NCBI RefSeq assembly: GCF_023701695.1
Contig: NZ_JAJOZC010000001.1
Span: forward strand, 744,001-808,000
Direction of reading: 5' to 3'
DNA from: Streptomyces sp. RKAG290
GTDB lineage: Bacteria > Actinomycetota > Actinomycetes > Streptomycetales > Streptomycetaceae
DNA: 64,000 bases
In this document: positions 37,346 to 46,321 of the stretch, one piece after another
Numbering within the stretch: position 1 is the stretch's first letter
Layout of the letters: each line of letters begins with the position of its first letter
Notes under the pieces: generated by a model
Seen by the model: only the letters and a program-made list of their open reading frames with translations
Databases searched by the model: none
What the model was told of the DNA's origin: nothing
Made by a program: the position numbers and the translations under genes

Positions 37346-38146
37346 GTGCCGCCGTCCCACGCCAGCACTTCCGACTCCAAGCCCGCCGGACCCAGCGGCG
37401 GTGTGCAGTCCCTTGAGCGCGCCTTCGATCTGCTGGAGCGGATGGCCGATGCGGGGGGCGAGGTCGGTCTGAGTGAGCTCTCCGCGAGCAGCGGACTGCC
37501 GCTGCCCACCATTCACCGGCTGATGCGCACGCTTGTGGTCTGTGGATATGTCCGCCAGCAGCCCAACCGGCGCTATGCGCTCGGCCCGCGCCTGATCCGG
37601 CTCGGCGAGTCCGCGTCCCGGCTGCTCGGCACCTGGGCCCGCCCGTATCTCGCGCGGCTGGTCGAGGAGACCGGCGAGACCGCGAACATGGCGCTGCTCG
37701 ACGGCGACGAGATCGTGTACGTGGCGCAGGTGCCGTCCAAGCACTCGATGCGCATGTTCACCGAGGTGGGCCGCCGGGTGCTGCCGCACTCCACCGGCGT
37801 CGGCAAGGCGCTGCTGGCCCACACCCCGCCGGACGAGGTACGGGCACTGCTCGCGCGCACCGGGATGCCGGCCGCCACCGAGAAGACGATCACCACGCCC
37901 GACGGCTTCCTGGACGCGCTGGAGCAGGTCCGCAGGGCGGGCTACGCGGTGGACGACAACGAGCAGGAGATAGGGGTCCGCTGCCTGGCGGTCTCGGTAC
38001 CCGACTCCCCCACCTCTGCCGCGATCTCGATCTCCGGTCCGGCGGGCCGGGTGACCGAGGCGGCCACCGAGCGGATCGTGCCGATCCTGCAGCAGGCCGC
38101 CAAGGAACTGTCCGAGGCACTGGCCAGCAGCGTTTCGGCGGGCTGA
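37346..38146 (+). CDS. allR: IclR-family transcriptional repressor of allantoin genes (AllR)
   Basis: A 266-residue IclR regulator. The N-terminal winged helix-turn-helix is GGVQSLERAFDLLERMADAG, LSELSASSGLPLPTIHRL and GYVRQQPNRRYALG. The C-terminal effector domain carries the family motif LPHSTGVGKALLAHTP and ISISGPAGRVT. GTG 37346 is chosen because AAAGGA lies eight bases upstream. AllR of other streptomycetes represses allantoin and glyoxylate genes and is relieved by a pathway intermediate. Its divergent position next to allB, plus palindromes in the gap, fits that role. A strong terminator follows. Confidence 0.88.
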   Translation: MPPSHASTSDSKPAGPSGGVQSLERAFDLLERMADAGGEVGLSELSASSGLPLPTIHRLMRTLVVCGYVRQQPNRRYALGPRLIRLGESASRLLGTWARPYLARLVEETGETANMALLDGDEIVYVAQVPSKHSMRMFTEVGRRVLPHSTGVGKALLAHTPPDEVRALLARTGMPAATEKTITTPDGFLDALEQVRRAGYAVDDNEQEIGVRCLAVSVPDSPTSAAISISGPAGRVTEAATERIVPILQQAAKELSEALASSVSAG

Positions 38147-38194
38147 GACGTGCCTGGCGCCGCACCGCCGATGCGGTGCGGCGCCAGGCACGTC
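38147..38194. terminator. 22-bp stem-loop between allR and peptide-binding protein gene
   Basis: Bases 38147-38168 and 38173-38194 are perfect reverse complements with the four-base loop CGAT. It begins directly after the allR stop and ends 35 bases before the convergent stop at 38229. It is the strongest hairpin in the window and should terminate both genes. Confidence 0.85.
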
Positions 38195-38228
38195 GCGCAG
38201 GGGGCCGACCTGTTCGGTCAGCCGTGCG

Positions 38229-39911
38229 TCACTTCTCCCAGCCGACGGTCTCCGGAAGCGGGGTGTAGAAGATGGTCGCGCCGACGTTGGCGAGCCCCTT
38301 CTTCACTCCGTAGGTCGACGGGCCGCTGAAGAGCGGCAGGAAGGCGTACTGCTTGAGCGCCTTCTGCTCGACCTTGTTGACCGCCGCGGCCTGCTCGTCC
38401 AGGTCGGCGATCCCGGTCGTGGCGCGGATCTCCTTGTCCAGCTCCGGCGAGCCCGCGCCGGTGATGTTGGAGTCACGGTCCGAGCAGTAGAAGTCGCACA
38501 GGTAGCGGGCCCCGTACGGGTCCATGGAGCGGTTGCCCGACAGGAAGAGGTCGAATCTGCGGTCGCTGAGCACCTTCGAGAAGTCCGCGTCGTCACCCTT
38601 CTTGATGACGAGGTCGATACCGACGGGCTTCAGCATCGCGGCGAAGGCGCCGGCGGTGGCCTTCTCCAGCGGGTCGTCCCCCAGGAGCGTGTACCCGACT
38701 TCGAGCTTCTTGCCGTCCTTGACGCGGACCCCGTCCGAGCCGGGCTTCCAGCCTGCCGCGTCGAGGCTCTTGCCGGCCTCGTCCGGTGCGTACTTCAGTA
38801 CGGCCGAGAGGTTGTCCTCGTAGCCCTTCTGAAAGCTGTACAGCACGGCCGAGCCGGGCAGCGGCTCCTTGTAGTCGAGCCCCTGGAACTGGATCTTCGC
38901 GATCTGCGCGCGGTCGACACTCTGCTCGATGGCCTTGCGGACGGCCTTGTCCGCGAGGACCGCGGACTTCGTGTTGAAGTAGAGCGAGTACTCGAACGGG
39001 CTGCCGCCGCTGCGGATCTCCGTGCCCTTGAGTCCCTTGATCTGCTTGAGGCTCTCCGCGTCGACGGCGGAGGTGTAGTCGAGCTGGCCGTTCTTGAAGG
39101 CGTTGACCGCCGCGGTCGGCTCCAGGTTGACGTAGACGCGCTTGTCGAGCTTGCCCTTCTTGCCCCACCACTTCGGGTTGCGGACGAAGGTGATGTTGCC
39201 CGAGTGCGTGTCCCACTTGCCGACGGTGTACGGGCCCGCGCCCCATTCCGGGTGGGCCTTCTTGACGTACGCCTTGTTGAAGTTGTCGACCGTGGCGGCC
39301 TTGGGATGCAGGAAGGTGGTGAACAGGGTCGACCAGGAGGCGTTGACACCCTTGAAGCTGATCACGGCCTGCTTGGCGTTCTTGCCCTGCTCGACGGAGG
39401 TGATCTGGTCGTAGCCGTCCGTGGACGAGGCCGCGAAGTCCTTGTCCGAGCCGTTGTTGGCCTTCCAGGTGGCCTTGATCGCCGTCCAGTCGACCGGCGT
39501 GCCGTCGTTGAACGTGGCCTTCGGGTTGATCGTCAGGGTGACCTTCTGGTTGCCGCCCTCGACGGCGACCTTCACGTCGCTGTAGTAGTCCGGGTTGTAC
39601 TGCACCTCGCCGGTGGGCGAGTACGTGATCGCGGCGGCGTTGTACCAGCCCCAGACCCGGGACGCGGTCAATGTGGCATTGACGTTGAACGGGTTGCCCT
39701 GGTCGTCGAAGGTCCCGACCGTCGTGTACGTGCCGCCGTCCTTGATCTTCTCGTACGGCTGGGGGTTGTAGTCGACGGCAGCCGACGCGGCCTTGGGGGC
39801 GTCCTTCCCGTCCGGACCGTCCGTGTCCTTGCCGGAGGAGGACTGGCACGCGGTGGCCGCGACGGAGACGGCGGCGACGAGGGCGATCGGCAGGGCAAGT
39901 CTGGCGCGCAT
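38229..39911 (-). CDS. Peptide ABC transporter substrate-binding lipoprotein (DppA/OppA type)
   Basis: A 560-residue SBP_bac_5-family binding protein. The signal MRARLALPIALVAAVSVAAT ends at a lipobox (ATAC), so it is lipid-anchored outside the membrane. Core motifs include GTYTTVGTFDDQGNPFNVNA, DYYSDVKV, FNDGTPVDWTAIKATWKA and KAIEQSVDRAQIAKIQFQG. ATG 39911 follows AAGGAA. It is the last gene of a dppB-dppC-dppDF-dppA unit on the minus strand, 59 bases after the fused ATPase stop. It probably binds oligopeptides. Confidence 0.9.
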   Translation of the reverse strand: MRARLALPIALVAAVSVAATACQSSSGKDTDGPDGKDAPKAASAAVDYNPQPYEKIKDGGTYTTVGTFDDQGNPFNVNATLTASRVWGWYNAAAITYSPTGEVQYNPDYYSDVKVAVEGGNQKVTLTINPKATFNDGTPVDWTAIKATWKANNGSDKDFAASSTDGYDQITSVEQGKNAKQAVISFKGVNASWSTLFTTFLHPKAATVDNFNKAYVKKAHPEWGAGPYTVGKWDTHSGNITFVRNPKWWGKKGKLDKRVYVNLEPTAAVNAFKNGQLDYTSAVDAESLKQIKGLKGTEIRSGGSPFEYSLYFNTKSAVLADKAVRKAIEQSVDRAQIAKIQFQGLDYKEPLPGSAVLYSFQKGYEDNLSAVLKYAPDEAGKSLDAAGWKPGSDGVRVKDGKKLEVGYTLLGDDPLEKATAGAFAAMLKPVGIDLVIKKGDDADFSKVLSDRRFDLFLSGNRSMDPYGARYLCDFYCSDRDSNITGAGSPELDKEIRATTGIADLDEQAAAVNKVEQKALKQYAFLPLFSGPSTYGVKKGLANVGATIFYTPLPETVGWEK

Positions 39912-39970
39912 GGCGAAATGGTTCCTTCTGGTTCGGTGGAGTGGACAGGGAGCCCGGCGGCCGGCCGGCC

Positions 39971-42058
39971 TCAGACGGCGTGACAGGCGTACCGGTGGCC
40001 GGGATGCCCCGCCACCTGCGTCGGCGCGGGGCGTTCCGTGCGACAGCGCTGACGCACGTCCTCGCCGGCGAGGCGGTAGAGCGGACAGCGGTCGACGAAG
40101 ACACAGCCCGCCGGGACCCGGTCGGCGCTCGGCTGCTCGCCCTCCAGCACGACGCGCTCACGGGTGCGTTCCAGCGGCGGGTCGGGCACCGGGATCGCCG
40201 ACAGCAGCGCCCGGGTGTACGGATGCTTCGGATCGGAGAAGATCGTCTCGGTGTCCCCGGTCTCGACGATGTGCCCCAGGTACATCACCGCGATGCGGTC
40301 GGAGATGTACCGGACCACCGCCAGGTCGTGGGCGACCACGAGATAGGCGAGGCCGAGTTCGCGCTTGAGCCGCGCAAGGAGGTTGATCACCCCGGCCTGC
40401 ACCGAGACGTCCAGGGCCGAGAGCGGCTCGTCCAGGACGAGCAGTTTCGGCTCGGTCGCCAGGGCCCGCGCGATGCCCACCCGTTGGCGCTGGCCGCCGG
40501 AGAGGGCGGCCGGGAAGCGGTCGCTCACCGCGGTGTCCAGCCCGACCAGCGCCAGCAGTTCGCCGATCCGGGAGCGGATCGACGCCCGGTCCCGCCCGAT
40601 GGCCTGCAGGGGTTCGGCCAGCAGCTGGAAGACGGGCAGCCGCGGGTCCAGGGCGCCCAGCGGGTCCTGCATGACGATCTGTACGTCCCGCCTCAACTCC
40701 CTTACCCGAGCGGCGGAACCGGCCGCGCCGACATCGGTGCCGGCGATCTCGATCCGGCCGCCCTCGGGCTGCCTGAGCCGGAGGATCTCCAACAGGGTCG
40801 TGGTCTTGCCGCTGCCCGACTCGCCCACCAGCCCCAGGGTCTCCCCGGCGCGCAGCTCGAAGCTCACCCGGTTCACGGCGTGCAGCGTCCCGACCCGGCG
40901 CTTGAGAACGGCGCCCTTGGTGACCGGGAAGGTCTTGACGAGGCCCTCGACGCGGAGCACCACCTCACCCGCCGCCACGCGGTCGGGGCGGGTCTCCTGA
41001 GCGGCGCGTGCGGTGTCCCCCGCGGGATCCAGCGAGCCGTCGGCGATCTCTTCGGCGCGCAGGCAGGCCACGTCCCCGTGCCCGGTGACCTCGCGCAGTG
41101 CGGGTTCGTCGGTGCGGCACTCGTCGAGAGCGACCGCGCAGCGGCTCGCGAAGGGGCAGCCGGCCGGCAGGCCCACCAGGGCGGGCGGCTCCCCGCCGAT
41201 CGGGAGGAGGGGCCGGTGCACCCCGCTGTCCACGGTCGGCACGGCGGCGAGGAGCCGCGCGGTGTACGGCATGACCGGCCGGCGGAACAGCTCGTCGACG
41301 CCGGCCCGTTCCACGAACCGGCCGGCGTACATGACGGCGATGTCGTCCGCGTGGCCTGCGACGACCCCGAGGTCGTGGGTGATGAGGACGAGGCCGGCGC
41401 CGGTCTCCTTCTGCGCCAGCCGCAGGACGTCGAGGATCTGGGCCTGCACGGTGACGTCGAGCGCGGTGGTGGGCTCGTCCGCGACGAGGACGGACGGCTT
41501 GTTGGCGATCGCCATGGCGATGACGACGCGCTGTCGCATGCCGCCGGAGAACTCGTGCGGGAAGGACCGGGCCCGGCCCCGTGGGTCGGGGATGCCGACG
41601 AGGTCGAGCAGCTCGACGGCCTGTTCCCAGGCTGCCCGCTTCGTCAGGTCCTGGTGGATCCGCAGGGTGTCGGAGAGCAGGCGGCCCACGGAGAAGATCG
41701 GCGTGAGGGCGGACAGCGGGTCCTGGAAGACCATGCCGATGGCGTTGCCCCGCACTTCGGACAGTGCCTTGTCGCCGAGGCCGATCAGGTCCCGGCCGCC
41801 GAGCAGCACCTGGCCGCTCAGGTCGGCGGAGGGCGGCAGCAGGCCCATGATGCCCATGGCGGTGGCCGACTTGCCCGAGCCGGACTCGCCGACGATGCCG
41901 AGGGTCCGGCCCGGAAGGAGGTCGAAGCCGACGCCGCGCACCGCCTCGACCGGGCCGGACTCGGAGGGGAAGGAGATCCGCAGGTCCCGCACGGAGAGCA
42001 CGGGCTCGGTGGTGTCACCGGGCCGTGCGGCCTTGGAGAGTGCCGTCGCGGCTGTCAT
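39971..42058 (-). CDS. Peptide ABC transporter, fused DppD-DppF ATPase
   Basis: A 695-residue protein made of two complete ABC ATPase domains in tandem. The first has Walker A GESGSGKSAT, signature FSGGMRQR and Walker B LVADEPTTALD. The second has GESGSGKTTT, LSGGQRQR and LVLDEPLSALD. Each is followed by the oligopeptide C-terminal segment with clustered Cys (for example CPFASRCAVALDEC and CVFVDRCPLY). Such DppDF fusions are common in actinobacteria. ATG 42058 overlaps the dppC stop by ATGA. It powers the importer. Confidence 0.92.
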   Translation of the reverse strand: MTAATALSKAARPGDTTEPVLSVRDLRISFPSESGPVEAVRGVGFDLLPGRTLGIVGESGSGKSATAMGIMGLLPPSADLSGQVLLGGRDLIGLGDKALSEVRGNAIGMVFQDPLSALTPIFSVGRLLSDTLRIHQDLTKRAAWEQAVELLDLVGIPDPRGRARSFPHEFSGGMRQRVVIAMAIANKPSVLVADEPTTALDVTVQAQILDVLRLAQKETGAGLVLITHDLGVVAGHADDIAVMYAGRFVERAGVDELFRRPVMPYTARLLAAVPTVDSGVHRPLLPIGGEPPALVGLPAGCPFASRCAVALDECRTDEPALREVTGHGDVACLRAEEIADGSLDPAGDTARAAQETRPDRVAAGEVVLRVEGLVKTFPVTKGAVLKRRVGTLHAVNRVSFELRAGETLGLVGESGSGKTTTLLEILRLRQPEGGRIEIAGTDVGAAGSAARVRELRRDVQIVMQDPLGALDPRLPVFQLLAEPLQAIGRDRASIRSRIGELLALVGLDTAVSDRFPAALSGGQRQRVGIARALATEPKLLVLDEPLSALDVSVQAGVINLLARLKRELGLAYLVVAHDLAVVRYISDRIAVMYLGHIVETGDTETIFSDPKHPYTRALLSAIPVPDPPLERTRERVVLEGEQPSADRVPAGCVFVDRCPLYRLAGEDVRQRCRTERPAPTQVAGHPGHRYACHAV

Positions 42059-43008
42059 CGTCGGCCTCCTGCCGCGCCGGTCACGGATGTGGGGTCCAGG
42101 GCGTCGCGAAGTCCGTCACCGACGAAGGTCATCGACACGGTGAGCAGGACGACCAGACCTGCGGGGAAGGCGAAGAGCCAGGGAGCGCTCGTGACGGTGC
42201 TCGCACCGTCCGCGAGCATCGTGCCGAGGGAGACGTCCGGCGTCTGCACGCCGAATCCGAGGAAGGACAGGGCGGTCTCGCTGAGTACGGTCGCCACGAC
42301 ACCGAGCGTCAGGTTGACGATCAGCAGCGAGCCGAGGTTGGGGATGATGTGGCGCAGGATGATGCGCAGCGGGCTGACACCCATGAACTCCGCCGCCGTC
42401 ACGTAGTCCCGTTCACGCAGTGAGGTCGAGACGGACCAGATGACCCGCGCGGTGGACATCCAGCCGAACACCGTCAGCACGACGATGAGGACCCGCCAGT
42501 CGCCGGCGAGGCGGTTGGAGACCAGGGCGAGGATGAGGAAGGAGGGGACGATCAGCAGGAAGTGGATGACGGCGAGCGTCGCCTTCTCGACCCGGCCGCC
42601 GAAGTACGCGGCGCTGGAGCCGATGACCGCGGCGACGACGACGGTCAGCACGGAGACGCTCACTGCGATCGCCAGGGAGCGCTGGAGGCCGTGCACCGCG
42701 CAGGCGTAGATGTCGTTGCCGCCCTGGTTGGTGCCGAACCAGTGGACGGCGCTCGGCGGCTGGGTGAGCGCGGCGAAGTCCGCGTCGGAGTACGCGTAGG
42801 ACGTGAACAGACCGCCGAACGCGCTGAACAGCACCAGCAGTACGAAGATCACCACACCGACGACGGCGAGGCGGTTGCGCAGGAAGCGCCTCAGATAGAG
42901 CCGGCCGAGACCGAGGTCGCGCCCGTAGCTCTGCGGGGGGAGCGCCGCTTGTGGCACCTGGTCCGCGTTCGCACGGGCCGGGGCACCGGTGGTCACCTCT
43001 GTGGCCAC
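42055..43008 (-). CDS. Peptide ABC transporter permease (DppC type)
   Basis: A 317-residue permease with about six transmembrane helices and the family's cytosolic EAA loop EFMGVSPLRIILRHIIPNLG. The N-terminus is long and soluble up to LYLRRFLRNRLAVVGVVIF, as usual for DppC. The start is GTG 43008; two bases separate it from the dppB stop. It pairs with DppB to form the channel. Confidence 0.88.
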   Translation of the reverse strand: MATEVTTGAPARANADQVPQAALPPQSYGRDLGLGRLYLRRFLRNRLAVVGVVIFVLLVLFSAFGGLFTSYAYSDADFAALTQPPSAVHWFGTNQGGNDIYACAVHGLQRSLAIAVSVSVLTVVVAAVIGSSAAYFGGRVEKATLAVIHFLLIVPSFLILALVSNRLAGDWRVLIVVLTVFGWMSTARVIWSVSTSLRERDYVTAAEFMGVSPLRIILRHIIPNLGSLLIVNLTLGVVATVLSETALSFLGFGVQTPDVSLGTMLADGASTVTSAPWLFAFPAGLVVLLTVSMTFVGDGLRDALDPTSVTGAAGGRR

Positions 43009-43009
43009 G

Positions 43010-43993
43010 TCAGCTCACTCTCACTCTCGGGTCGAGGAAGACCGTGGCGATGTCCGCGAGGATCGCGCCGATCGCCGTGAGGGCGGCGGCGAAGGCGGCC
43101 GTCGCGACCGTGCCGTGCACGTCGTTCTTGCTGATGGTCTGGATGAAGTAGCGGCCCATGCCGTTCCAGCCGAAGATCGTCTCCGTGATGATCGCCCCGG
43201 TGAAGATGGCCGGGATGCTGAAGGCCACGGACGTCGCCGTCGGTATGAGCGCGGTCCGCAGGGCGTGTCTGCGGATCGCCTGGGCCCGGGTGAGCCCGGT
43301 GGCCTGGGCGGTGCGCACGAAGTCGGCGTTGATCATGTCCAGCAGGAGCGAACGCTGCGTGAGGTGATAGCCGACGTAGCCCATCAGGGTCAGGGTCAGG
43401 GTCGGCAGGATCAGGTGCAGGAAGCGGTCGCCGACCGTGGGGAGCAGCCCTTCCACGTTCGGCGAGTTCTCCCCGGCGACGTAGAGGAAATGCAGCCCGG
43501 CGTGCTGGTTCAGCCAGATGGCCACGAAGACCACCGCGAGCGCGGCGACGGACGTCGGAATGTTGAACACCGCGATGGAGACGGCCTGTGACACCCGGTC
43601 AGCCCAGCCGTACTGGCGGGACGCCGTGTAGACCCCGAGCGTGACGCCGATGACCACGGAGAGAATCGTCGCGATCACGACCAACTCCGCGCTGACGAGC
43701 GAGCGGTAGCCGATCTCCCCGTTGACGGAGACGCCGGTGGGGGACTTCCCCCAGTCGAAGTGGACGACCACCGAGGTGAGCCAGTCCCACCACCGCTGCA
43801 CCACCGGCACCTGCGGGTCCAGGTTGTAGGGCGCGAGGGCCCGGCCGATCTGGGCGTCGCTCCGGACCGGCCGCAGCTCCTTGAAGTTCGACCGCGGGTC
43901 CAGGAACCAACTGGACAGGAAGTAGGTCGCGTTGGTCGCGACCACGATCATCAGCAGCCAGCCCGTCGCCTTGCGCGTCACATAGCGGACCAC
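43010..43993 (-). CDS. Peptide ABC transporter permease (DppB type)
   Basis: A 327-residue permease. The first helix GWLLMIVVATNATYFLSSW is followed by the periplasmic region, five further helices, and the EAA loop ATGLTRAQAIRRHALRTALI. It ends FLDPRVRVS like other DppB proteins. The frame is open to 44167, but GTG 43993 is chosen because GGGGAGG lies eight bases upstream and the first helix starts shortly after. It is the first gene of the peptide transporter operon. Confidence 0.87.
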   Translation of the reverse strand: MVRYVTRKATGWLLMIVVATNATYFLSSWFLDPRSNFKELRPVRSDAQIGRALAPYNLDPQVPVVQRWWDWLTSVVVHFDWGKSPTGVSVNGEIGYRSLVSAELVVIATILSVVIGVTLGVYTASRQYGWADRVSQAVSIAVFNIPTSVAALAVVFVAIWLNQHAGLHFLYVAGENSPNVEGLLPTVGDRFLHLILPTLTLTLMGYVGYHLTQRSLLLDMINADFVRTAQATGLTRAQAIRRHALRTALIPTATSVAFSIPAIFTGAIITETIFGWNGMGRYFIQTISKNDVHGTVATAAFAAALTAIGAILADIATVFLDPRVRVS

Positions 43994-44448
43994 GCGCGGC
44001 GCCTCCCCACGGCACGCAAGAGGTGCGCCTCGCGGGCGCCGGATCTGGGGGACGTATGCATGCGCCGCGGAGCTTTCTGGGGGGACGGAACGTAAGCACA
44101 GACGTGCGAGCGTCAGTCTGGTCCGCACCCCGGCGCGGGCACCAGATCTTGGCCGGTCCTGCCACAACGCCGAAATACCGCCGTAGCAAACAGTCCTGAC
44201 ACATCAGGACTTGCACCTTGCCGGCCGTGCCGCCACGCAACGAGATCACATGCCGCTGAACCGGGGCTGAATTCCCCGGCGAAGGTTCCCGTGTGCGAGG
44301 AGGAGTCCGCCCGCGGTCCGGGGGCCTGCGCCTGCTCGCTCAGATCCGGGCCGGGGCGGTCAGCCGGTCCTTGCGGCTCAGATCGGGGCCGGGCCGTCAG
44401 CTTGCGCTCGCCGGCTCAGATCGGGGCCGTCAGCTTGCGCTCGCCCGC
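43994..44448. other. Intergenic region upstream of dppB with a perfect inverted repeat
   Basis: This is 455 bases upstream of dppB. The inverted repeat AGTCCTGA-caca-TCAGGACT at 44192-44211 has eight-base arms and could be an operator or short leader hairpin for the peptide transporter. The far end holds the tandem repeats described at 44338-44479. No gene was recognised; the frame that runs upstream of dppB lacks a start signal. Confidence 0.5.
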
Positions 44449-44479
44449 TCAGATCCGGGCCGGGGCGGTCAGCCGGCCG
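44338..44479. repeat. Four imperfect tandem copies of the ABC ATPase 3' end
   Basis: Units begin with GCTCAGATC at 44336-44344 (interrupted as GCTCGCTCAGATC), 44376, 44414 and 44447 and are 33-38 bases long. The last unit is the true 3' end and stop region of the ATPase gene (minus strand). The upstream copies repeat its final codons (for LTAPARI and stop) with drift. The array looks like slippage duplication of a gene end; each copy still contains a stop codon in the same phase. It lies outside the coding sequence on its 3' side. Confidence 0.6.
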
Positions 44480-45129
44480 TCCTGCATCGTGACCGTCATG
44501 TCCGTCCGGTCCAGCTGGGTCCGGTCGTGGGTGACCAGGACGGTCGCCGTGGACCGCTGCCGGGTCAGCGTGACGAGGAGGTCCAGCACCGCCGCACCCC
44601 GTTCGTGGTCCAGGGCACTGGTCGGCTCGTCGACGAGCAGGACCGCCGGGTTGTTCATCAGGGCCCGCGCGATGTTGATCCGCTGGCGCTGGCCGCCCGA
44701 GAGCTGGTGCGGCCTGCGCTCGGCTTTGTCCGCGAGACCGACCGCTTCGAGCAGCTCCAGCGCCCTGTTCCGCGCGCCCCGGGTGTCGCCGCCCGACAGG
44801 TGCCTCATGACCTGGAGCTGTTCGACGGCGGTCAGGGAGGGCAGGAGGTTGGGCTGCTGGAAGACGATGCCGATCCGCTCGCGGCGCAGCGCCGCCTTGT
44901 CCGCGCGGCTGAGCCCCGCGGTCCGCGTACCGGCGATGACGACCGCGCCCTCGTCCGGGGTGACCAGCGTGGCGGCCACGGCCAGCAGGCTGGACTTCCC
45001 GGAGCCGGAGGGCCCGACGACGGCGGTGAGAGTTCCCGCGGGCACGTCGAGTGCGACCCGGTCCAGGGCGGTGAGCCGCCCGTCGCCGTCGGGGTAGGTG
45101 AGCGTGACGTCGGTGAGCGTGAGGGTCAT
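44449..45129 (-). CDS. ABC transporter ATP-binding protein (LolD/MacB type)
   Basis: A 226-residue ATPase. Walker A is GPSGSGKSS, the Q-loop QQPNLLPSLTAVEQ, the signature LSGGQRQR, Walker B VLLVDEPTSALD and the switch LVTHD. This is the class that works with FtsX-fold permeases in export or in antibiotic defence. ATG 45129 overlaps the permease stop by ATGA. Its 3' end is followed by imperfect tandem copies of itself. The divergent two-component system suggests regulation by an extracellular signal. Confidence 0.9.
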   Translation of the reverse strand: MTLTLTDVTLTYPDGDGRLTALDRVALDVPAGTLTAVVGPSGSGKSSLLAVAATLVTPDEGAVVIAGTRTAGLSRADKAALRRERIGIVFQQPNLLPSLTAVEQLQVMRHLSGGDTRGARNRALELLEAVGLADKAERRPHQLSGGQRQRINIARALMNNPAVLLVDEPTSALDHERGAAVLDLLVTLTRQRSTATVLVTHDRTQLDRTDMTVTMQDGRLTAPARI

Positions 45130-46211
45130 CGGGCACTCCCGAGTGCGGTGAGCGGGTCGACGGCGGTGATCCGCCGGATGGACAGGGCCGCCCCGACGGC
45201 GCCGAGGGCGACCATGACGGCGGCCGGGACCAGGACGGTCGACACCTGGAGGACGAAGGGCACGGCCCCGCCGCTGACCAGCGCGCCGATGCCGGCGGCG
45301 AGCGCGGTGCCCGCACCCGTGCCGACGGCGAGCATCACCACGGCCTGCCCGAGTGCGTCCCGGAGCAGAGAGCGCGTGGAGGCACCGAGTGCCTTGAGGA
45401 CGGCGACGTCGCCGCTGCGCTGGATCGTCCAGACGGTGAAGAAGGCGCCGATGACCAGGGCGGAGATGATGAAGAGGAAACCGCGCATCAGCTGGAGCGA
45501 TCCGTTCTCCGCCCGGTAGGAGCCGATCGCGGTGAGCGAGCCGTCGAGCGTGCGCGTGCTGGTGCCGGCCGCCCGGTCACCGGCCGCCAGGTCGGCGCCT
45601 TCGGTGGTGGTCAGGGCGATGACGGTGGCGTGCGCGGCGGCGCCGTCGCCCCCGAACCGCTGCCAGTCCGACAGCGCGGTCCACACCACCGGCGTGTGGC
45701 TGTACGAGGCATCGCCCGCGACCGCCGTGACGGTGACCTCGCCACCGCCGAGCCGCAGCCGGTCACCCGGCCGGGCGGACAGTTCGTCGGCGGCCTGCCC
45801 GGAGAGCACCACCTTTCCCGGCCCCACCCGGGCACCGGAGGGCGCCAGGCCGCCGGCCGGCTCGACGCCGAACGCCGAGACGGCCGCCGTGCGCTCCCCC
45901 GCCATCGAGGCGGCGTTCAGTGTGCGGATGCCGAGCGGCTGCGCCCTGTCGACACCGGGCTGCCCGGCCCAGCTCCGCCAGGCGGTCTCGCCGACGGCCG
46001 AGTCACCGAAGGACAGCGGCCGGCCGTCGGGCGGGGCGGCGAACGCCAGGTGGTCGGCGTTCAGCCCCGTGACGGCCGAGGTGTTCTCCCGGGCCAGTCC
46101 GGCCGTGAGGCCGGACAGCAGACCCACGAGCAGCGTGATCAGCACCACGACCGAGCCCATGAGGGCGAACCGGCCCTTGGCGAACCGAAGGTCTCTCCAT
46201 GCGACGAACAT
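45126..46211 (-). CDS. FtsX-like ABC transporter permease
   Basis: A 361-residue permease of the MacB/FtsX fold. It has a first helix at residues 14-38 (RFALMGSVVVLITLLVGLLS), a large extracellular domain of about 200 residues, then three helices at the end (LQLMRGFLFIISALVIGAFF onward) and the typical tail SIRRITAVDPLTALGSAR. ATG 46211. It forms an exporter or sensor complex with the ATPase. Its substrate is unknown; peptide antibiotics are common for this class with a neighbouring two-component system. Confidence 0.87.
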   Translation of the reverse strand: MFVAWRDLRFAKGRFALMGSVVVLITLLVGLLSGLTAGLARENTSAVTGLNADHLAFAAPPDGRPLSFGDSAVGETAWRSWAGQPGVDRAQPLGIRTLNAASMAGERTAAVSAFGVEPAGGLAPSGARVGPGKVVLSGQAADELSARPGDRLRLGGGEVTVTAVAGDASYSHTPVVWTALSDWQRFGGDGAAAHATVIALTTTEGADLAAGDRAAGTSTRTLDGSLTAIGSYRAENGSLQLMRGFLFIISALVIGAFFTVWTIQRSGDVAVLKALGASTRSLLRDALGQAVVMLAVGTGAGTALAAGIGALVSGGAVPFVLQVSTVLVPAAVMVALGAVGAALSIRRITAVDPLTALGSAR

Positions 46212-46321
46212 GGCTCCAGCCTCGGTCCGGGCGACCGGAGAAACATCGCCCGTCGGCCGGTCCCGACATCAACCTTTCGATTGACCGGCCCCGCGCACCC
46301 CGCGCCTACGCTGGACGAATC

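Noticed and set aside
46281..46312. TTGACC ... TACGCT as a promoter for the second histidine kinase
   Set aside because: The spacer is 20 bases, too long for a normal sigma-70-type promoter, so I did not annotate it.
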